Source: Pseudoluteimonas sp047602125 (GTDB lineage: Bacteria; Pseudomonadota; Gammaproteobacteria; Xanthomonadales; Xanthomonadaceae). From it: a stretch of DNA of 64,000 nt. The DNA is taken from NCBI GenBank assembly GCA_047602125.1, contig JASGIB010000001.1, forward strand, positions 310,001 to 374,000, given 5' to 3'. The notes under the pieces are model-generated. The model ran no database searches, was not told the DNA's origin, and saw only the letters and a list, made by a program, of their open reading frames with translations. Below, one piece after another: positions 7,793 to 21,611 of the stretch (its first letter is position 1; every line of letters begins with the position of its first letter). The position numbers and the translations under genes are program-made.

Positions 7793-9235
7793 TCAGCCGG
7801 CGAACGAACGCAGGCACCAGTCCATCAGCGGGTTCCAGAACAGCCCGAGCGCCAGCAGCGCGAGCGCGTTCACCGCCAGCATGAGCCGCACCGGTCGGTC
7901 GCCGCGCGGCGCCGGCGCGCCTTCCGGCGGCGGGTCGAAGTACATGGCCTTGACCACGCGCAGGTAGTAGAAGCAGCCGATCACCGCGAACACGATGCCG
8001 ACGATGGCAAGCCACATCAGGTCGCCCTGGATGGTCGCGCGCAGCACCGCGAGCTTGGCCCAGAAGCCGAGGAACGGCGGAATGCCGGCCATCGAGAACA
8101 TCACGCACAGCACCAAGCCGGCCAGCCACGGGTCGCGCTGGTTCAGGCCCTTGAAGTCGTCGATGCGGTCGGCCTCGAAGCCGCGGCTCGACATCACCAC
8201 GATCGCGCCGAACGCGGCCGCAGACATCAGCGCGTAGACGATCACGTAGAACATCGCCGCGGCGTAACCCTGCGCATTGCCGCCGGCGAGGCCGAGGAAC
8301 ACGAAGCCGATGTGCGAGATGGCCGAATACGCCAGCATGCGCTTGAGGTTGGCCTGCATCAGCGCGACCAGGTTGCCGACCACCAGCGAGGCTGCAGCCA
8401 GTCCCGCGAGCAGCAGCCGCCAGTGGCCGTCGAGCGGGCCGACGCCGTCCTCGAGCAGGCGGAACGCGAGCGCGAACGAGGCCAGTTCCGGCGCCGAGCC
8501 GAGGAACAGCGTGATCGGGGTCGGCGCGCCCTGGTAGGTGTCGGGCACCCACATGTGGAACGGCGCGGCGCCGAACTTGAACGCGATGCCGGCGACCAGG
8601 AACACCGTGCCGGCGAGCAGCAAGCCGGTTTCCTGCGAACCGGCGACGGCGGCGCGCAGCGTGGCGAGGTCGAGCGTGCCGGTCGCGCCGTAGAGCAGCG
8701 ACATGCCGTACAGCAGCAGGCCCGAGGCCAGCGAGCCGAGCACGAAATACTTCATCGCCGCCTCGGAGGCGAGCGGGTTGTCGCGGTCGATCGCGACCAG
8801 CGCATACGAGGACAGCGCCAGCATCTCCAGCCCGAGGTAGACCATCACCAGGCTGCCGGCCGAGACCAGCAGCATCATGCCGAGCGTGGCGAACAGCATC
8901 ATCGACGCCACTTCGCCCTTGAGCAGGCCGCGTTCGCGCAGGTACGGCCATGCGTAGACCAGGGCCAGCGCGACCAGCACGCAGGCGCCGGCGTTGAGCA
9001 CGTCGGCCATGGCGTCGCGGACGAACATCCCCGACAGCACGATGCCCTGCCCGCCGATGCCGGCGAAGGACATCCACGCGACGACCAGCAGCAGCGCGAT
9101 CGCCAGCGTCCAGGACACCACGCGGCGCGCGTCGTCCAGGAACAGGTCCAGCATCAGCAGCGCGAACGCGCCGCCGGCGAGCACCAGCTCCGGCAGCAGC
9201 GGCAGCAGTTCGGCGGTGGTGGGCATGGGCAGCAT
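7793..9235 (-). CDS. nuoN: NADH-quinone oxidoreductase subunit N
   Basis: Antiporter-like proton-translocating membrane subunit of complex I, about 480 residues with some 14 hydrophobic segments. The lysine- and histidine-bearing core includes KFGAAPFHMWVPDTYQGAP and KRMLAYSAISHIGF. The first ATG (9235) has GGGAAG seven bases upstream; a second ATG at 9226 is possible. It is the last nuo gene and lies 20 bases after nuoM. Confidence 0.95.
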   Translation of the reverse strand: MLPMPTTAELLPLLPELVLAGGAFALLMLDLFLDDARRVVSWTLAIALLLVVAWMSFAGIGGQGIVLSGMFVRDAMADVLNAGACVLVALALVYAWPYLRERGLLKGEVASMMLFATLGMMLLVSAGSLVMVYLGLEMLALSSYALVAIDRDNPLASEAAMKYFVLGSLASGLLLYGMSLLYGATGTLDLATLRAAVAGSQETGLLLAGTVFLVAGIAFKFGAAPFHMWVPDTYQGAPTPITLFLGSAPELASFALAFRLLEDGVGPLDGHWRLLLAGLAAASLVVGNLVALMQANLKRMLAYSAISHIGFVFLGLAGGNAQGYAAAMFYVIVYALMSAAAFGAIVVMSSRGFEADRIDDFKGLNQRDPWLAGLVLCVMFSMAGIPPFLGFWAKLAVLRATIQGDLMWLAIVGIVFAVIGCFYYLRVVKAMYFDPPPEGAPAPRGDRPVRLMLAVNALALLALGLFWNPLMDWCLRSFAG

Positions 9236-9255
9236 GCGGCGTCTTCCCGGATTCG

Positions 9256-10773
9256 TCAGAGCTTGCTCGCGGCCAGTTGGCCGACGAGCTGGGCGATGGA
9301 GGGTTCCATCAGGTCGGTGAGCGGCTTGGGCCAGACGCCGATCAGCAGCACGCCGGCTGCGAACGTGCCGAGCACGATCCACTCGCGCAGGTTGATGTCC
9401 GGCATGGCCGCGACCGCCGGGTTGGTGGCTTCGCCCCAGATCACGCGCTTGGTCAGCCACAGCGTGTAGCCGGCGCCGGTGATGAGCGTGGTCGCGGCGG
9501 CGAAGGCGATCAGCGGATGCTGCTGGAAGCTCGCCAGGATCACCATGAACTCGCCGACGAAGCCACTGGTGCCCGGCAGGCCGGAATTGGCCATCGCGAA
9601 CAGCACCCAGAACAGCGCAAACCACGGCATCGCGTTCGCCACCCCGCCGTAGTCGCGGATCATGCGCGTGTGCAGGCGGTCGTACAGCACACCGACGCAG
9701 GAGAACATCGCGCCGGACACGAAGCCGTGGCTGATCATCTGCACCATCGCGCCCTGCATGCCCAGCCGCGCGGCGTCGGCGTTGCCCGCATCGCGCACCA
9801 GCGCGACCGCGGCGAACACGCCGAGCGTGACGAAGCCCATGTGCGCGACCGACGAATACGCGATCAGCTTCTTCATGTCGTCCTGCACCAGGGCGACGAG
9901 GGCGACGTAGACGATGGCGATCAGCGACAGCGCGACCACCAGCCAGGCGAATTCGTGGCTGGCGTCGGGAACGATCGGCAGGCTGAAGCGCAGGAAGCCG
10001 TATCCGCCGATCTTCAGCATGATCGCGGCCAGGATCACCGAGCCCGCGGTTGGCGCCTCGACGTGCGCGTCCGGCAGCCAGGTGTGCACCGGGAACATCG
10101 GCACCTTCACCGCGAACGCGATCAGGAACGCGAAGAACAGCCACGTCTGCTCCTGCAGGGTCAGCGGCAACGCCGCCATGTCGGCGAGCTGCCAGCTGCC
10201 GCCCTTCAGGTACAGCCAGATCAACCCGACCAGCATGAACACCGAGCCGAGGAAGGTGTACAGGAAGAACTTGAGCGAGGCGTAGACGCGGCGCGGGCCG
10301 CCCCACACGCCGATGATCACGAACATCGGGATCAGCATCGCCTCGAAGAACACGTAGAACAGCATCGCGTCCAGCGCGCAGAATACGCCGATCATCAGGC
10401 CTTCGAGCAGCAGGAACGCGGCGAAGTACTGGTTCACGCGCTTGTCCACGCCCCAGGCGCCGACCAGCGCCAGCACCGTGGTCAGCGTGGTCAACGCGAT
10501 CAGCGCGATCGAGATTCCGTCTGCGCCGAGGTCGTAGCGGATGTCGTAGGCGGGGATCCACGCATGCCGTTCGACGAACTGCATGGCGGCATCGGCGTGG
10601 TCGAAGCCGGCCAGCAGCGGGACGCTCAGCGCCAGCGTCGCCAGGGCGAAGGCCAAGCCCAGCCAGCGCGCCGCGTTCGCGCGCGCATTGCCGAGCAGCA
10701 GGCAGGCGCCGCCGCCGAGGATCGGCAGCCACACCAGCAGGCTCAGCAACGGGAAGGTCGAGGACTCGGTCAC
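9256..10773 (-). CDS. nuoM: NADH-quinone oxidoreductase subunit M
   Basis: Antiporter-like membrane subunit of complex I, about 505 residues with 14 or so membrane helices. It carries the typical FEAMLIPMFVIIGVWGG segment (with the essential glutamate), KVPMFPVHTWLPDAHVEAPT and KKLIAYSSVAHMGF. A GTG at 10773 is chosen because AGGGA lies nine bases before it. A TTG six bases further upstream is also in frame but is too close to that site. Confidence 0.95.
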   Translation of the reverse strand: MTESSTFPLLSLLVWLPILGGGACLLLGNARANAARWLGLAFALATLALSVPLLAGFDHADAAMQFVERHAWIPAYDIRYDLGADGISIALIALTTLTTVLALVGAWGVDKRVNQYFAAFLLLEGLMIGVFCALDAMLFYVFFEAMLIPMFVIIGVWGGPRRVYASLKFFLYTFLGSVFMLVGLIWLYLKGGSWQLADMAALPLTLQEQTWLFFAFLIAFAVKVPMFPVHTWLPDAHVEAPTAGSVILAAIMLKIGGYGFLRFSLPIVPDASHEFAWLVVALSLIAIVYVALVALVQDDMKKLIAYSSVAHMGFVTLGVFAAVALVRDAGNADAARLGMQGAMVQMISHGFVSGAMFSCVGVLYDRLHTRMIRDYGGVANAMPWFALFWVLFAMANSGLPGTSGFVGEFMVILASFQQHPLIAFAAATTLITGAGYTLWLTKRVIWGEATNPAVAAMPDINLREWIVLGTFAAGVLLIGVWPKPLTDLMEPSIAQLVGQLAASKL

Positions 10774-10792
10774 GGGCAAGGGTCCCTGTCGG

Positions 10793-12865
<2,073 letters not shown>

Positions 12866-12869
12866 GCCG

Positions 12870-13196
12870 TCAGCCCTTGAGCAGGTCGATGTCGGCGACG
12901 TTGATCGTGCGCCGGTTGCGGAACAGGGTCACCAGGATCGCGAGGCCGATCGCGGCCTCGGCCGCGGCGACGGTCAGGATGAAGAACACGAACACCTGCC
13001 CGGCGGCATCGCCGAGCTGGCGCGAGAACGCGACGAAGTTGATGTTCACCGAGAGCAGCAGCAGCTCGATGCACATCATCAGCACGATCACGTTCTTGCG
13101 GTTGAGGAAGATGCCGGCCACCGCGATGCAGAACAGCACCGCGCTGAAGGCCATGTAGTGGCCGAGGGTCAGTCCATGGTCGAACAGCGCGCTCAT
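12870..13196 (-). CDS. nuoK: NADH-quinone oxidoreductase subunit K
   Basis: Small three-helix membrane subunit of complex I, 108 residues. It has the conserved IFLNRKNVIVLMMCIELLLL stretch, which carries a helix glutamate on the proton path, and a second glutamate in AAAEAAIGLAILV. The start ATG at 13196 overlaps the nuoJ stop by ATGA. The first ten residues are slightly longer than the usual MITLGHY start. Confidence 0.96.
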   Translation of the reverse strand: MSALFDHGLTLGHYMAFSAVLFCIAVAGIFLNRKNVIVLMMCIELLLLSVNINFVAFSRQLGDAAGQVFVFFILTVAAAEAAIGLAILVTLFRNRRTINVADIDLLKG

Positions 13197-13831
13197 GCCC
13201 CGTCCCCCTGCCCGTCCGCTTGCGGCCTGGTCGCCTCCATCTTCACCATCCGGAAACGCTCCGATGCACGGACGTTCGCCTGCCACGCCGGGTCCTGGTG
13301 CTTGGCGCCCGGGCGGCGGCGCAGCGTCAGCATCACCGCCGCGATCACCGCCACGGTCAGGATCACCGCGGCGACCTCGAACGGCAGCATGAAGCCGGTG
13401 AACAGGGATTGCGCCAGCCAGTGGGTGTTGCCGCTGGCCGAATCCGCGGCCAGCGCGGCGGCGTTGGCGGGGAACGCGACCGCGCTGCGCGACTTCACCC
13501 CGATCAGGGCCAGGATCTCGGCCAGCATCGCCAGCGCGACCAGCAGCCCGACCGGCAGGTAGCGCACGTAGCCCTCGCGCATCCTGGCGATGTCGATGTC
13601 CAGCATCATCACCACGAACAGGAACAGCACCATCACCGCGCCGACGTAGACCAGCACCAGCGCGACACCGAGGAATTCCGCGCCGATCAGCAGCCAGGTG
13701 CAGGCGACCGAGAAGAAGGTCAGCACGAGGAACAGCGCCGCGTGCACCGGGTTGCGCACGCCGATCACCCCGACCGCGGAAGCGACCGCGACGGCGGCGA
13801 AGGCGTAGAACAGGGCCAATGCGTAGTCCAT
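13193..13831 (-). CDS. nuoJ: NADH-quinone oxidoreductase subunit J
   Basis: Membrane subunit of complex I, 212 residues, with five predicted helices. The pi-bulge-bearing third helix is recognisable in VALVLVYVGAVMVLFLFVVMML. The C-terminal tail after about 170 is polar and would face the cytoplasm. It starts seven bases after the end of nuoI and ends inside the nuoK start (ATGA). Confidence 0.96.
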   Translation of the reverse strand: MDYALALFYAFAAVAVASAVGVIGVRNPVHAALFLVLTFFSVACTWLLIGAEFLGVALVLVYVGAVMVLFLFVVMMLDIDIARMREGYVRYLPVGLLVALAMLAEILALIGVKSRSAVAFPANAAALAADSASGNTHWLAQSLFTGFMLPFEVAAVILTVAVIAAVMLTLRRRPGAKHQDPAWQANVRASERFRMVKMEATRPQADGQGDGA

Positions 13832-13838
13832 GCGGTCC

Positions 13839-14327
13839 TCAGCGGTAGGGCGCGTCGGCGGCGCGGCGTTCGGCGATGGCGGGCTCGAGGCGGTCGCCCA
13901 GGGCCAGCAGCTGCGGCTTGGTCAGGATGTTCTCGCCGCGCTTTTCCATGTGGTACTCGAGCACGTGCGTCTCCACGATCGAATCGACCGGGCAGCTCTC
14001 CTCGCAGAAACCGCAGAAGATGCACTTGAACAGGTCGATGTCGTAGCGCGTGGTGCGGCGGGTGCCGTCGGCGCGCTGCTCGGAATCGATGGTGATCGCC
14101 AGCGCCGGGCATACCGCCTCGCACAACTTGCAGGCGATGCAGCGCTCCTCGCCGTTCGGGTAACGGCGCAGCGCGTGCAAACCGCGGAAGCGCGGCGACT
14201 GCGGCGTCTTCTCCATCGGGTACATCAGCGTGTACTTCGGCCGCCACAGGTACTTGAAGGTCAGCCACATGCCCTGCAGCAGCTCGACCAGCAGCAGGCC
14301 CTTGAACCAAGCGAAGATCCTGCCCAT
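13839..14327 (-). CDS. nuoI: NADH-quinone oxidoreductase subunit I
   Basis: Carries the two [4Fe-4S] clusters N6a and N6b that pass electrons from the peripheral arm to NuoB. The 162-residue product shows both ferredoxin motifs: Cys 63, 66, 69, 73 (CIACKLCEAVCP) and Cys 102, 105, 108, 112 (CIFCGFCEESCP). An N-terminal amphipathic helix anchors it to the membrane arm. Its ATG shares one base with the nuoH stop. Confidence 0.97.
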   Translation of the reverse strand: MGRIFAWFKGLLLVELLQGMWLTFKYLWRPKYTLMYPMEKTPQSPRFRGLHALRRYPNGEERCIACKLCEAVCPALAITIDSEQRADGTRRTTRYDIDLFKCIFCGFCEESCPVDSIVETHVLEYHMEKRGENILTKPQLLALGDRLEPAIAERRAADAPYR

Positions 14328-15403
14328 CACGCGCCCACCTCGAACACGCCGTAGTACGCCATCAGCGCGGTCGCGCAGATCCAGGCCAGCGTCACCGGAA
14401 TGAACACCTTCCAGCCCAGGCGCATGATCTGGTCGTAGCGGTAGCGCGGGAACGTGGCGCGGAACCAGATGAAGCAGCTGGCGAAGAAGGCGACCTTGGC
14501 CAGCAGCCACCACCAGCCGTCGACCGACAGCAGCGGGATGCCCCAGCCGTGGAACGGGCTGAGCCAGCCGCCCATGAAGAAGATCGAGGTCAGGAAGCTG
14601 ACCAGGATCATGTTCGCGTATTCGGCCAGGAAAAACAGCGCGAACTGCGCGCCGGAGTATTCGACCATGTGCCCGGCGACGATTTCCGATTCGCCCTCGA
14701 CCACGTCGAACGGCGCGCGGTTGGTCTCGGCCACGCCGGAAATGAAGTACACGAGGAACAGCGGCAGCAGCGGCAGCCAGAACCACTCAAACAGGCCCGC
14801 GTTGCCGGCCTGTGCGTTCACGATGTCGGTGAGGTTGAGGCTGCCGGCCGCGATCAGCACGCCGACCATGGCGAAGCCCATCGCGATCTCGTAGCTCACC
14901 ACCTGCGCGGCCGAACGCATCGCGCCGAGGAAGGCGTACTTCGAGTTCGAGGCCCAGCCGGCGAGGATGATCCCGTACACGCCCAGCGAGGTCATGGCCA
15001 GCAGGTACAGCAGGCCGGCGTTCGCGTTCGACAGCACCAGCTTCGCGTCGAACGGCACCACCGCCCATGCCGCGAACGCGGGCGCGAGGGTGATCAGCGG
15101 CGCGAGCACGTACAGCGCCTTGCTTGCCTCGGTCGGGCGGATCACTTCCTTGAACAGCAGCTTGAACACGTCGGCGAAGGCCTGCAGCACGCCGAAGCCG
15201 ACGTACATCGGCCCATGGCGCACGTGCATCCAGCCGATCAGCTTGCGTTCCCACACGACGTAGAACGCGACCGCAAGGATCACCGGCACCGCGATGGCGA
15301 GGATCTTCAGCACGATCCAGACGATGGCGCCGATGGCGCCCAGCGACAGCAGCCAGTGCTGCAGGGGATCGGTCAGTTGCGCGAGCAGCGTTGCGGTGTT
15401 CAT
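14327..15403 (-). CDS. nuoH: NADH-quinone oxidoreductase subunit H
   Basis: Membrane subunit that forms the floor of the quinone tunnel of complex I, 358 residues with eight or so helices. Conserved loops are visible: ERKLIGWMHVRHGPMYVGF, EVIRPTEASK and GVAETNRAPFDVVEGESE, the last being the charged loop facing NuoB and NuoD. The ATG at 15403 overlaps the nuoG stop by ATGA. Confidence 0.97.
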   Translation of the reverse strand: MNTATLLAQLTDPLQHWLLSLGAIGAIVWIVLKILAIAVPVILAVAFYVVWERKLIGWMHVRHGPMYVGFGVLQAFADVFKLLFKEVIRPTEASKALYVLAPLITLAPAFAAWAVVPFDAKLVLSNANAGLLYLLAMTSLGVYGIILAGWASNSKYAFLGAMRSAAQVVSYEIAMGFAMVGVLIAAGSLNLTDIVNAQAGNAGLFEWFWLPLLPLFLVYFISGVAETNRAPFDVVEGESEIVAGHMVEYSGAQFALFFLAEYANMILVSFLTSIFFMGGWLSPFHGWGIPLLSVDGWWWLLAKVAFFASCFIWFRATFPRYRYDQIMRLGWKVFIPVTLAWICATALMAYYGVFEVGA

Positions 15404-17642
15404 GCCGGGCGCACCTCGACGCGCGCGCTGGCCAGCGGCGCGGTCGCGCCATGGCCGGATTCGACCCAGGCCGTGCCCTTGGCGACGCGATCGTCGACAG
15501 CGACCTGCAGCGTGGCGGTACCGATGCCGTTGGCGAACTTCGCCATCGCGCCGTCGGCAATGCCCAGCGCGGCGGCATCGGCGGGATTCAGCACGGCACG
15601 CGGGCCGGCGTTGAGCGGATGCGCCTGCAGCGCGGCGGCGCGGCGCACGGTGGCATCGCCGCGGTAGATCGCCTGCGACACCGCGAGTTCGAGGCCGTTG
15701 CCGCCCTGCCCGACCGGATGACCGTTCGCGACCCGCACGGTTTTCGGTGCGATGCCGGCGCGCAGGCCATCGAGATCGGTGAATTCGAAGCCGACCGCGC
15801 CGAGTTCCGCACCGAGCGCGCGCAGCACGCGCCAACCCGGGCGCGCCTCGCCGCGCAGCTTGCCGGCGGCCTGGCTGCGCTGTTCGCGGCCTTCAAGGTT
15901 GACCAGCGTCGCCTCGATTTCCGGCAACGCACCGATCGGCAGGATCACGTCGGCGACGCGACGCGTCGATTGGCAGGCGTATTGGCTGAACGCGACCACG
16001 CGCGCATCGCCGAGCGCCTTCAGCGCGGCGTGCTGGTCGGCGAAGTCCAGGCCCGGTTCCAGTCCATACACGATGTAGGCCTTGCGCGGATCGCGCAGCA
16101 TCGCCTGCGCATCGCGCGCGGCCGGCAGCACGCCCATGCGGGCGAGGCCGAGCGCGTTCGCACCCTGCGGGATGCGGCAGACCTTCGCGTTCCTGGCCGA
16201 TGCGAAGGCCGCGACGGCCTTGCGGATCGCGGCCGCGTGCGGGCCGTTCTCGGCGACGCCGCCGACGATCACCGCGACGTTCGCCGCATCGCCCACGTCG
16301 ACCTCGCCGAGCGCATCGGCCAGCCGCGACGGCGGCACGATGGCGCGGGTCGCGACCGGGAACGCGAAGTCGAAATCGACCGGGTTGACCACGTGCACCC
16401 TGGCCCCGCGCAGCGTGGCGCGACGCACGCGGTGGTGCAGCAGCGGCACTTCGTGGCGCAGGTTGCTGCCGACGATGACGATGGCACCGGCCTGCTCGAG
16501 TTCCGCGACCGGCATGCCGAAGGCTTCCGCAGTCGCACCGTCGCTCAGATCAAGCTGGCCAATGCGGTGGTCGAGGTTGCCGCTGCCGAGCGCCTCGGCG
16601 AGACGCGCGAGCAAGGCGCCCTCCTCGTTCGAGGTCGCCGGGTGCACCAGCAGGCCGAGGTCGTCGCCCCTGTCGTTCGTAGACGTGTTGTCGCGCAGGA
16701 TCTTCGCGGCCTCCGCCAGCGCTTCGTCCCACGAGGCTTCGCGGAAGCCGTCGCCGTCGCGGACCAGCGGAACGCTCGCGCGATCCTCGGCGTACAGGCC
16801 CTGGTGCGAATAACGGTCGCGATCCGAGATCCAGCACTCGTTCACCGGCTCGTTGTCGCGCGGCACGCTGCGCAGGATTTCGCCACGGCGCACGTGGTGG
16901 AAAAGGTTGCTGCCGAGCGCGTCGTGCCAGCCCAGCGATTCCTTCGCCGTCAGTTCCCACGGCCGCGCCTTGAAACGGAACACCTTGTTGGTCAGCGCGC
17001 CGACCGGGCAGACGTCGATGACGTTGCCGGACAACTCGGTCGTCAGCGGCTTGCCGTCGAAGGTGCCGATCTGCAGGTTCTCGCCGCGTTGCATGCCGCC
17101 CAGTTCGTAGGTGCCGGCGATGTCCGCGGTGAAGCGCACGCAACGCGTGCACTGGATGCAGCGGGTCATGTCGCTGGCGACCAACGGGCCGAAATCCTCG
17201 TCCGCCACGACGCGTTTGCGCTCGGAGAAACGCGACACCGAACGGCCGTAGCCGAGCGAGAGGTCCTGCAGCTCACATTCGCCGCCCTGGTCGCAGATCG
17301 GGCAGTCGAGCGGATGGTTGATCAGCAGGAATTCCATCACGTTGCGCTGCGACTGCAATGCCTTGTCGCTGCGCGTGAATACCTTCATGCCGTCGGCGAC
17401 CGGCGTGGCGCAAGCCGGTTGCGGCTTGGGCAGCGGCTTGCCGCCCATCTCAGCCTCGACCAGGCACATGCGGCAGTTCGCAGCGATCGGCAGCTTGTCG
17501 TGGTAGCAGAAGCGCGGGATCGGGATGCCGGCCTTGTCCGCGGCCTGGATGATCATCGAGCCCTTGGGCGCGGCCACTTCCTTGCCGTCGATGAAGACGG
17601 TGACGTGGTCGGGCGGCAGGTTCGGGTTCACCGGCTGCGCGC

Positions 17643-17646
<4 letters not shown>
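15400..17646 (-). CDS. nuoG: NADH-quinone oxidoreductase subunit G
   Basis: Large iron-sulfur subunit of complex I, 748 residues. The N-terminal part binds clusters N1b, N5 and N4 through CYHDKLPIAANCRMC, HPLDCPICDQGGEC and CIQCTRC. The rest is a molybdopterin-oxidoreductase-like domain that has lost its cofactor role in this family. The ATG at 17646 gives MSAQPVNPNLPPDHVTVF and overlaps the nuoF stop. Confidence 0.97.
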
Positions 17647-19009
<1,363 letters not shown>

Positions 19010-19010
<1 letters not shown>

Positions 19011-19537
19011 TACTTCAGCCCGTCCAGCAGCTCGTCGACCTTCGCCGCGTCGAGCTTCTCGTGGTAATGCCCGTTGATCACGACCACCGGCGCGCCGCAG
19101 CAGGCGGCGACGCATTCCTCTTCGCGCTTGAGGTAGACGCGGCCGTCGGCGGTGGATTCGCCCAGCTTGCAGCCGAGCTTCTTCTCCGCGTGTTCGACCA
19201 GCTTCTCGGCGCCGTTCAACCAGCAGCTGATGTTGGTGCAGAAGGCGACGTTGTTGCGACCGACCTTCTCGGTTTCGAACATCGAATAGAAGGTCGCGAC
19301 CTCGTAGGCCCACACCGGCGGGATGTCGAGGTACTTCGCGACCGCGGCGATGATCTCGTCGCTGAGCCAGCCACCGTTCTGTTCCTGCGCGGCGTGCAGG
19401 CCCTGCAGCACCGCCGAGCGCTTGCGGTCGGCCGGGAACTTCGCCAGCCAATGGTCGATGTGCGCGCGGGTCGCGTCCGAGAGCGCGACCATCGGGTCGA
19501 CGTTGCGCGCGTTTTCGAAATTGCCGGTGGCTTTCAT
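19010..19537 (-). CDS. nuoE: NADH-quinone oxidoreductase subunit E
   Basis: Thioredoxin-fold subunit that binds the [2Fe-2S] cluster N1a, 175 residues. The four ligands are visible as Cys 100 and Cys 105 (CTNISC) and Cys 142 and Cys 146 (CVAACC), which is the family spacing. The N-terminal helical bundle includes KFPADRKRSAVLQGLH. The ATG at 19537 overlaps the nuoD stop by four bases. Confidence 0.97.
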
Positions 19538-20853
19538 CGATCGATTTCACCAAAGACGATGTCGTACGTACCGATCATGGCGACGACGTCCGCGAGCATG
19601 TGGCCCTTGACGATGGCGTCCATCGACGACAGGTGGGCGAAGCCAGGCGCGCGCAGGTGGCAGCGGAACGGCTTGTTGGCGCCGTCGCTGACCAGGTAGC
19701 AGCCGAACTCGCCCTTAGGCGCCTCGACCGCGCTGTAGGTCTCGCCGGCGGGCACGCTGTAGCCTTCCGAGAACAGCTTGAAATGGTGGATCAGCGCTTC
19801 CATGTCATCCTTCATCGCTTCGCGCGACGGCGGCGACACCTTGTAGTTGTCCAGCATCACCGGGCCGGGGTTGGCCTTCAGCCACTTCACGCACTGCCCG
19901 ATGATGCGGGTCGACTGGCGCATCTCGGCGACGCGCACGAGGTAGCGGTCGTAGCAGTCGCCCTGCACGCCGACCGGGATGTCGAAATCGACTTCCGCGT
20001 ACTTCGCGTACGGCTGCTTCTTGCGCAGGTCCCAGGCGATGCCGGAGCCGCGGATCATCGGCCCGGTCATGCCCCAGGCCAGCGCGGTTTCAGGCGGGAT
20101 GACGCCGATGCCGACGGTGCGCTGCTTCCAGATGCGGTTGTCGGTCAGCAGCGTTTCGTATTCGTCGACGCGCTTGGGGAAGTCCTCGCAGAAATGCTCG
20201 AGGTAGTCGAGCAGCGAGCCTTCGCGCCAGGAATTGAAGCGCTTGAGCTTGCCGCCCTTCTTCCACGGCGATTCCTTGTACTGCGGCATGCGGTTCGGCA
20301 GGTCGCGGTACACGCCGCCCGGGCGGTAGTAGGTCGCGTGCATGCGCGCGCCGCTGACCGCCTCGTAGCAGTCCATCAGTTCCTCGCGCTCGCGGAAGGC
20401 GTACAGGAACACGGCCATCGCGCCGAGGTCGAGCGCGTTCGAACCGATCCACATGAGGTGGTTCAGGATGCGCGTGATCTCGTCGAACATGGTGCGGATC
20501 CATTGCGCCCGTTCCGGCGCCTCGATCCCCATCAGCGTTTCGATCGCGCGCACGTAGGCGTGCTCGTTGCACATCATCGAGACGTAGTCGAGCCGGTCCA
20601 TGTAGCCGATCGACTGGTTGAACGGCTTGGATTCGGCGAGCTTCTCGGTTCCGCGGTGCAGCAGGCCGATGTGCGGATCGGCGCGTTGCACGACTTCGCC
20701 ATCCATTTCGAGAATGAGGCGGAGCACGCCGTGCGCGGCCGGATGCTGCGGGCCGAAGTTCAGCGTGTAGTTGCGGATTTCCTGCCGGGCCTCGGCCTCG
20801 TTGCTGGCGAAACCTGCGTGCGCGGGCGGATGCTGGATCGAAGGCGCGGTCAC
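19534..20853 (-). CDS. nuoD: NADH-quinone oxidoreductase subunit D
   Basis: 49-kDa-type subunit that lines the quinone site with NuoB. The 439-residue product contains NFGPQHPAAHGVLRL, HIGLLHRGTEKL and RGSGIAWDLRKKQPY. The translation starts with GTG at 20853 inside the nuoC stop (GTGA overlap). The product starts with an extra 20 or so residues (MTAPSIQHPPAHAGF) ahead of the conserved domain. Confidence 0.97.
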   Translation of the reverse strand: MTAPSIQHPPAHAGFASNEAEARQEIRNYTLNFGPQHPAAHGVLRLILEMDGEVVQRADPHIGLLHRGTEKLAESKPFNQSIGYMDRLDYVSMMCNEHAYVRAIETLMGIEAPERAQWIRTMFDEITRILNHLMWIGSNALDLGAMAVFLYAFREREELMDCYEAVSGARMHATYYRPGGVYRDLPNRMPQYKESPWKKGGKLKRFNSWREGSLLDYLEHFCEDFPKRVDEYETLLTDNRIWKQRTVGIGVIPPETALAWGMTGPMIRGSGIAWDLRKKQPYAKYAEVDFDIPVGVQGDCYDRYLVRVAEMRQSTRIIGQCVKWLKANPGPVMLDNYKVSPPSREAMKDDMEALIHHFKLFSEGYSVPAGETYSAVEAPKGEFGCYLVSDGANKPFRCHLRAPGFAHLSSMDAIVKGHMLADVVAMIGTYDIVFGEIDR

Positions 20854-21611
20854 TTGGCGCCCCCCGCCTTGCGGCCCATCTGCTCGCCCGCCGCGGTCGC
20901 GTAGCGCGCATCGTCGCGGACCACGCGCGGCACGTTGACGCGCGGCTCGACGCTGGTCACCGGCTCGTACACCACGCGTTTCCTGTCGGCGTCGTAACGC
21001 ACCTCGACATTGCCGATCAGCGGGAAGTCCTTGCGGAACGGATGGCCGACGAAACCGTAGTCGGTGAGGATGCGGCGCAGGTCAGGATGGCCCTGGAACA
21101 CGATGCCGTACATGTCGAAGGCCTCGCGTTCGAACCAGTTTGCCACCGGCCACAGGTCGACGACCGAAGGCACCACCGGCAGCGCATCGTCGGGGGCGAA
21201 GGTGCGCACGCGAATGCGCTGGTTGTTGGCGACCGACAGCAGTTGCAGCACCGCGGCATAGCGGCGTTGCGGCACGGGAATCGCGCCCTCGCCGTCCGGC
21301 TCCGGCAATTGCCGGCTCGGCTGTTCGCCGAACTTGAAGCGGCCGACATTGCGGCCTTCCACGCCGCGGCTGAAGCCTTCGGAGGACACGTCGGTGTCCC
21401 ATTCGTCGCTGCCATGGCCGAGGTAGTCCACGCCGGCGACGTCGATCAGCTGTTCGAAGCCGAATTCGTCGCGCAGCGCCTTGCATGCTGCGTGCGATTC
21501 GGCGGCATCGAACACGATGCCGACTTCGCCGCGCGGCTCGTCGACCGTGACCTCGGCGCCGGCGAAGCGCGCGCGCAGGCGCCCGGCGAATGCGGAAGCC
21601 GCCTCAAGCAT
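20850..21611 (-). CDS. nuoC: NADH-quinone oxidoreductase subunit C
   Basis: 30-kDa-type subunit of the peripheral arm, 253 residues and separate from NuoD. It shows the family signature in ANWFEREAFDMYGIVFQGHPDLRRILTD (about 160-187) followed by HPFRKDFPL. The Pro/Glu-containing insertion around residues 95-110 (GEQPSRQLPEPDGEG) is variable among homologues. The start overlaps the nuoB stop by eight bases. Confidence 0.96.
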   Translation of the reverse strand: MLEAASAFAGRLRARFAGAEVTVDEPRGEVGIVFDAAESHAACKALRDEFGFEQLIDVAGVDYLGHGSDEWDTDVSSEGFSRGVEGRNVGRFKFGEQPSRQLPEPDGEGAIPVPQRRYAAVLQLLSVANNQRIRVRTFAPDDALPVVPSVVDLWPVANWFEREAFDMYGIVFQGHPDLRRILTDYGFVGHPFRKDFPLIGNVEVRYDADRKRVVYEPVTSVEPRVNVPRVVRDDARYATAAGEQMGRKAGGAK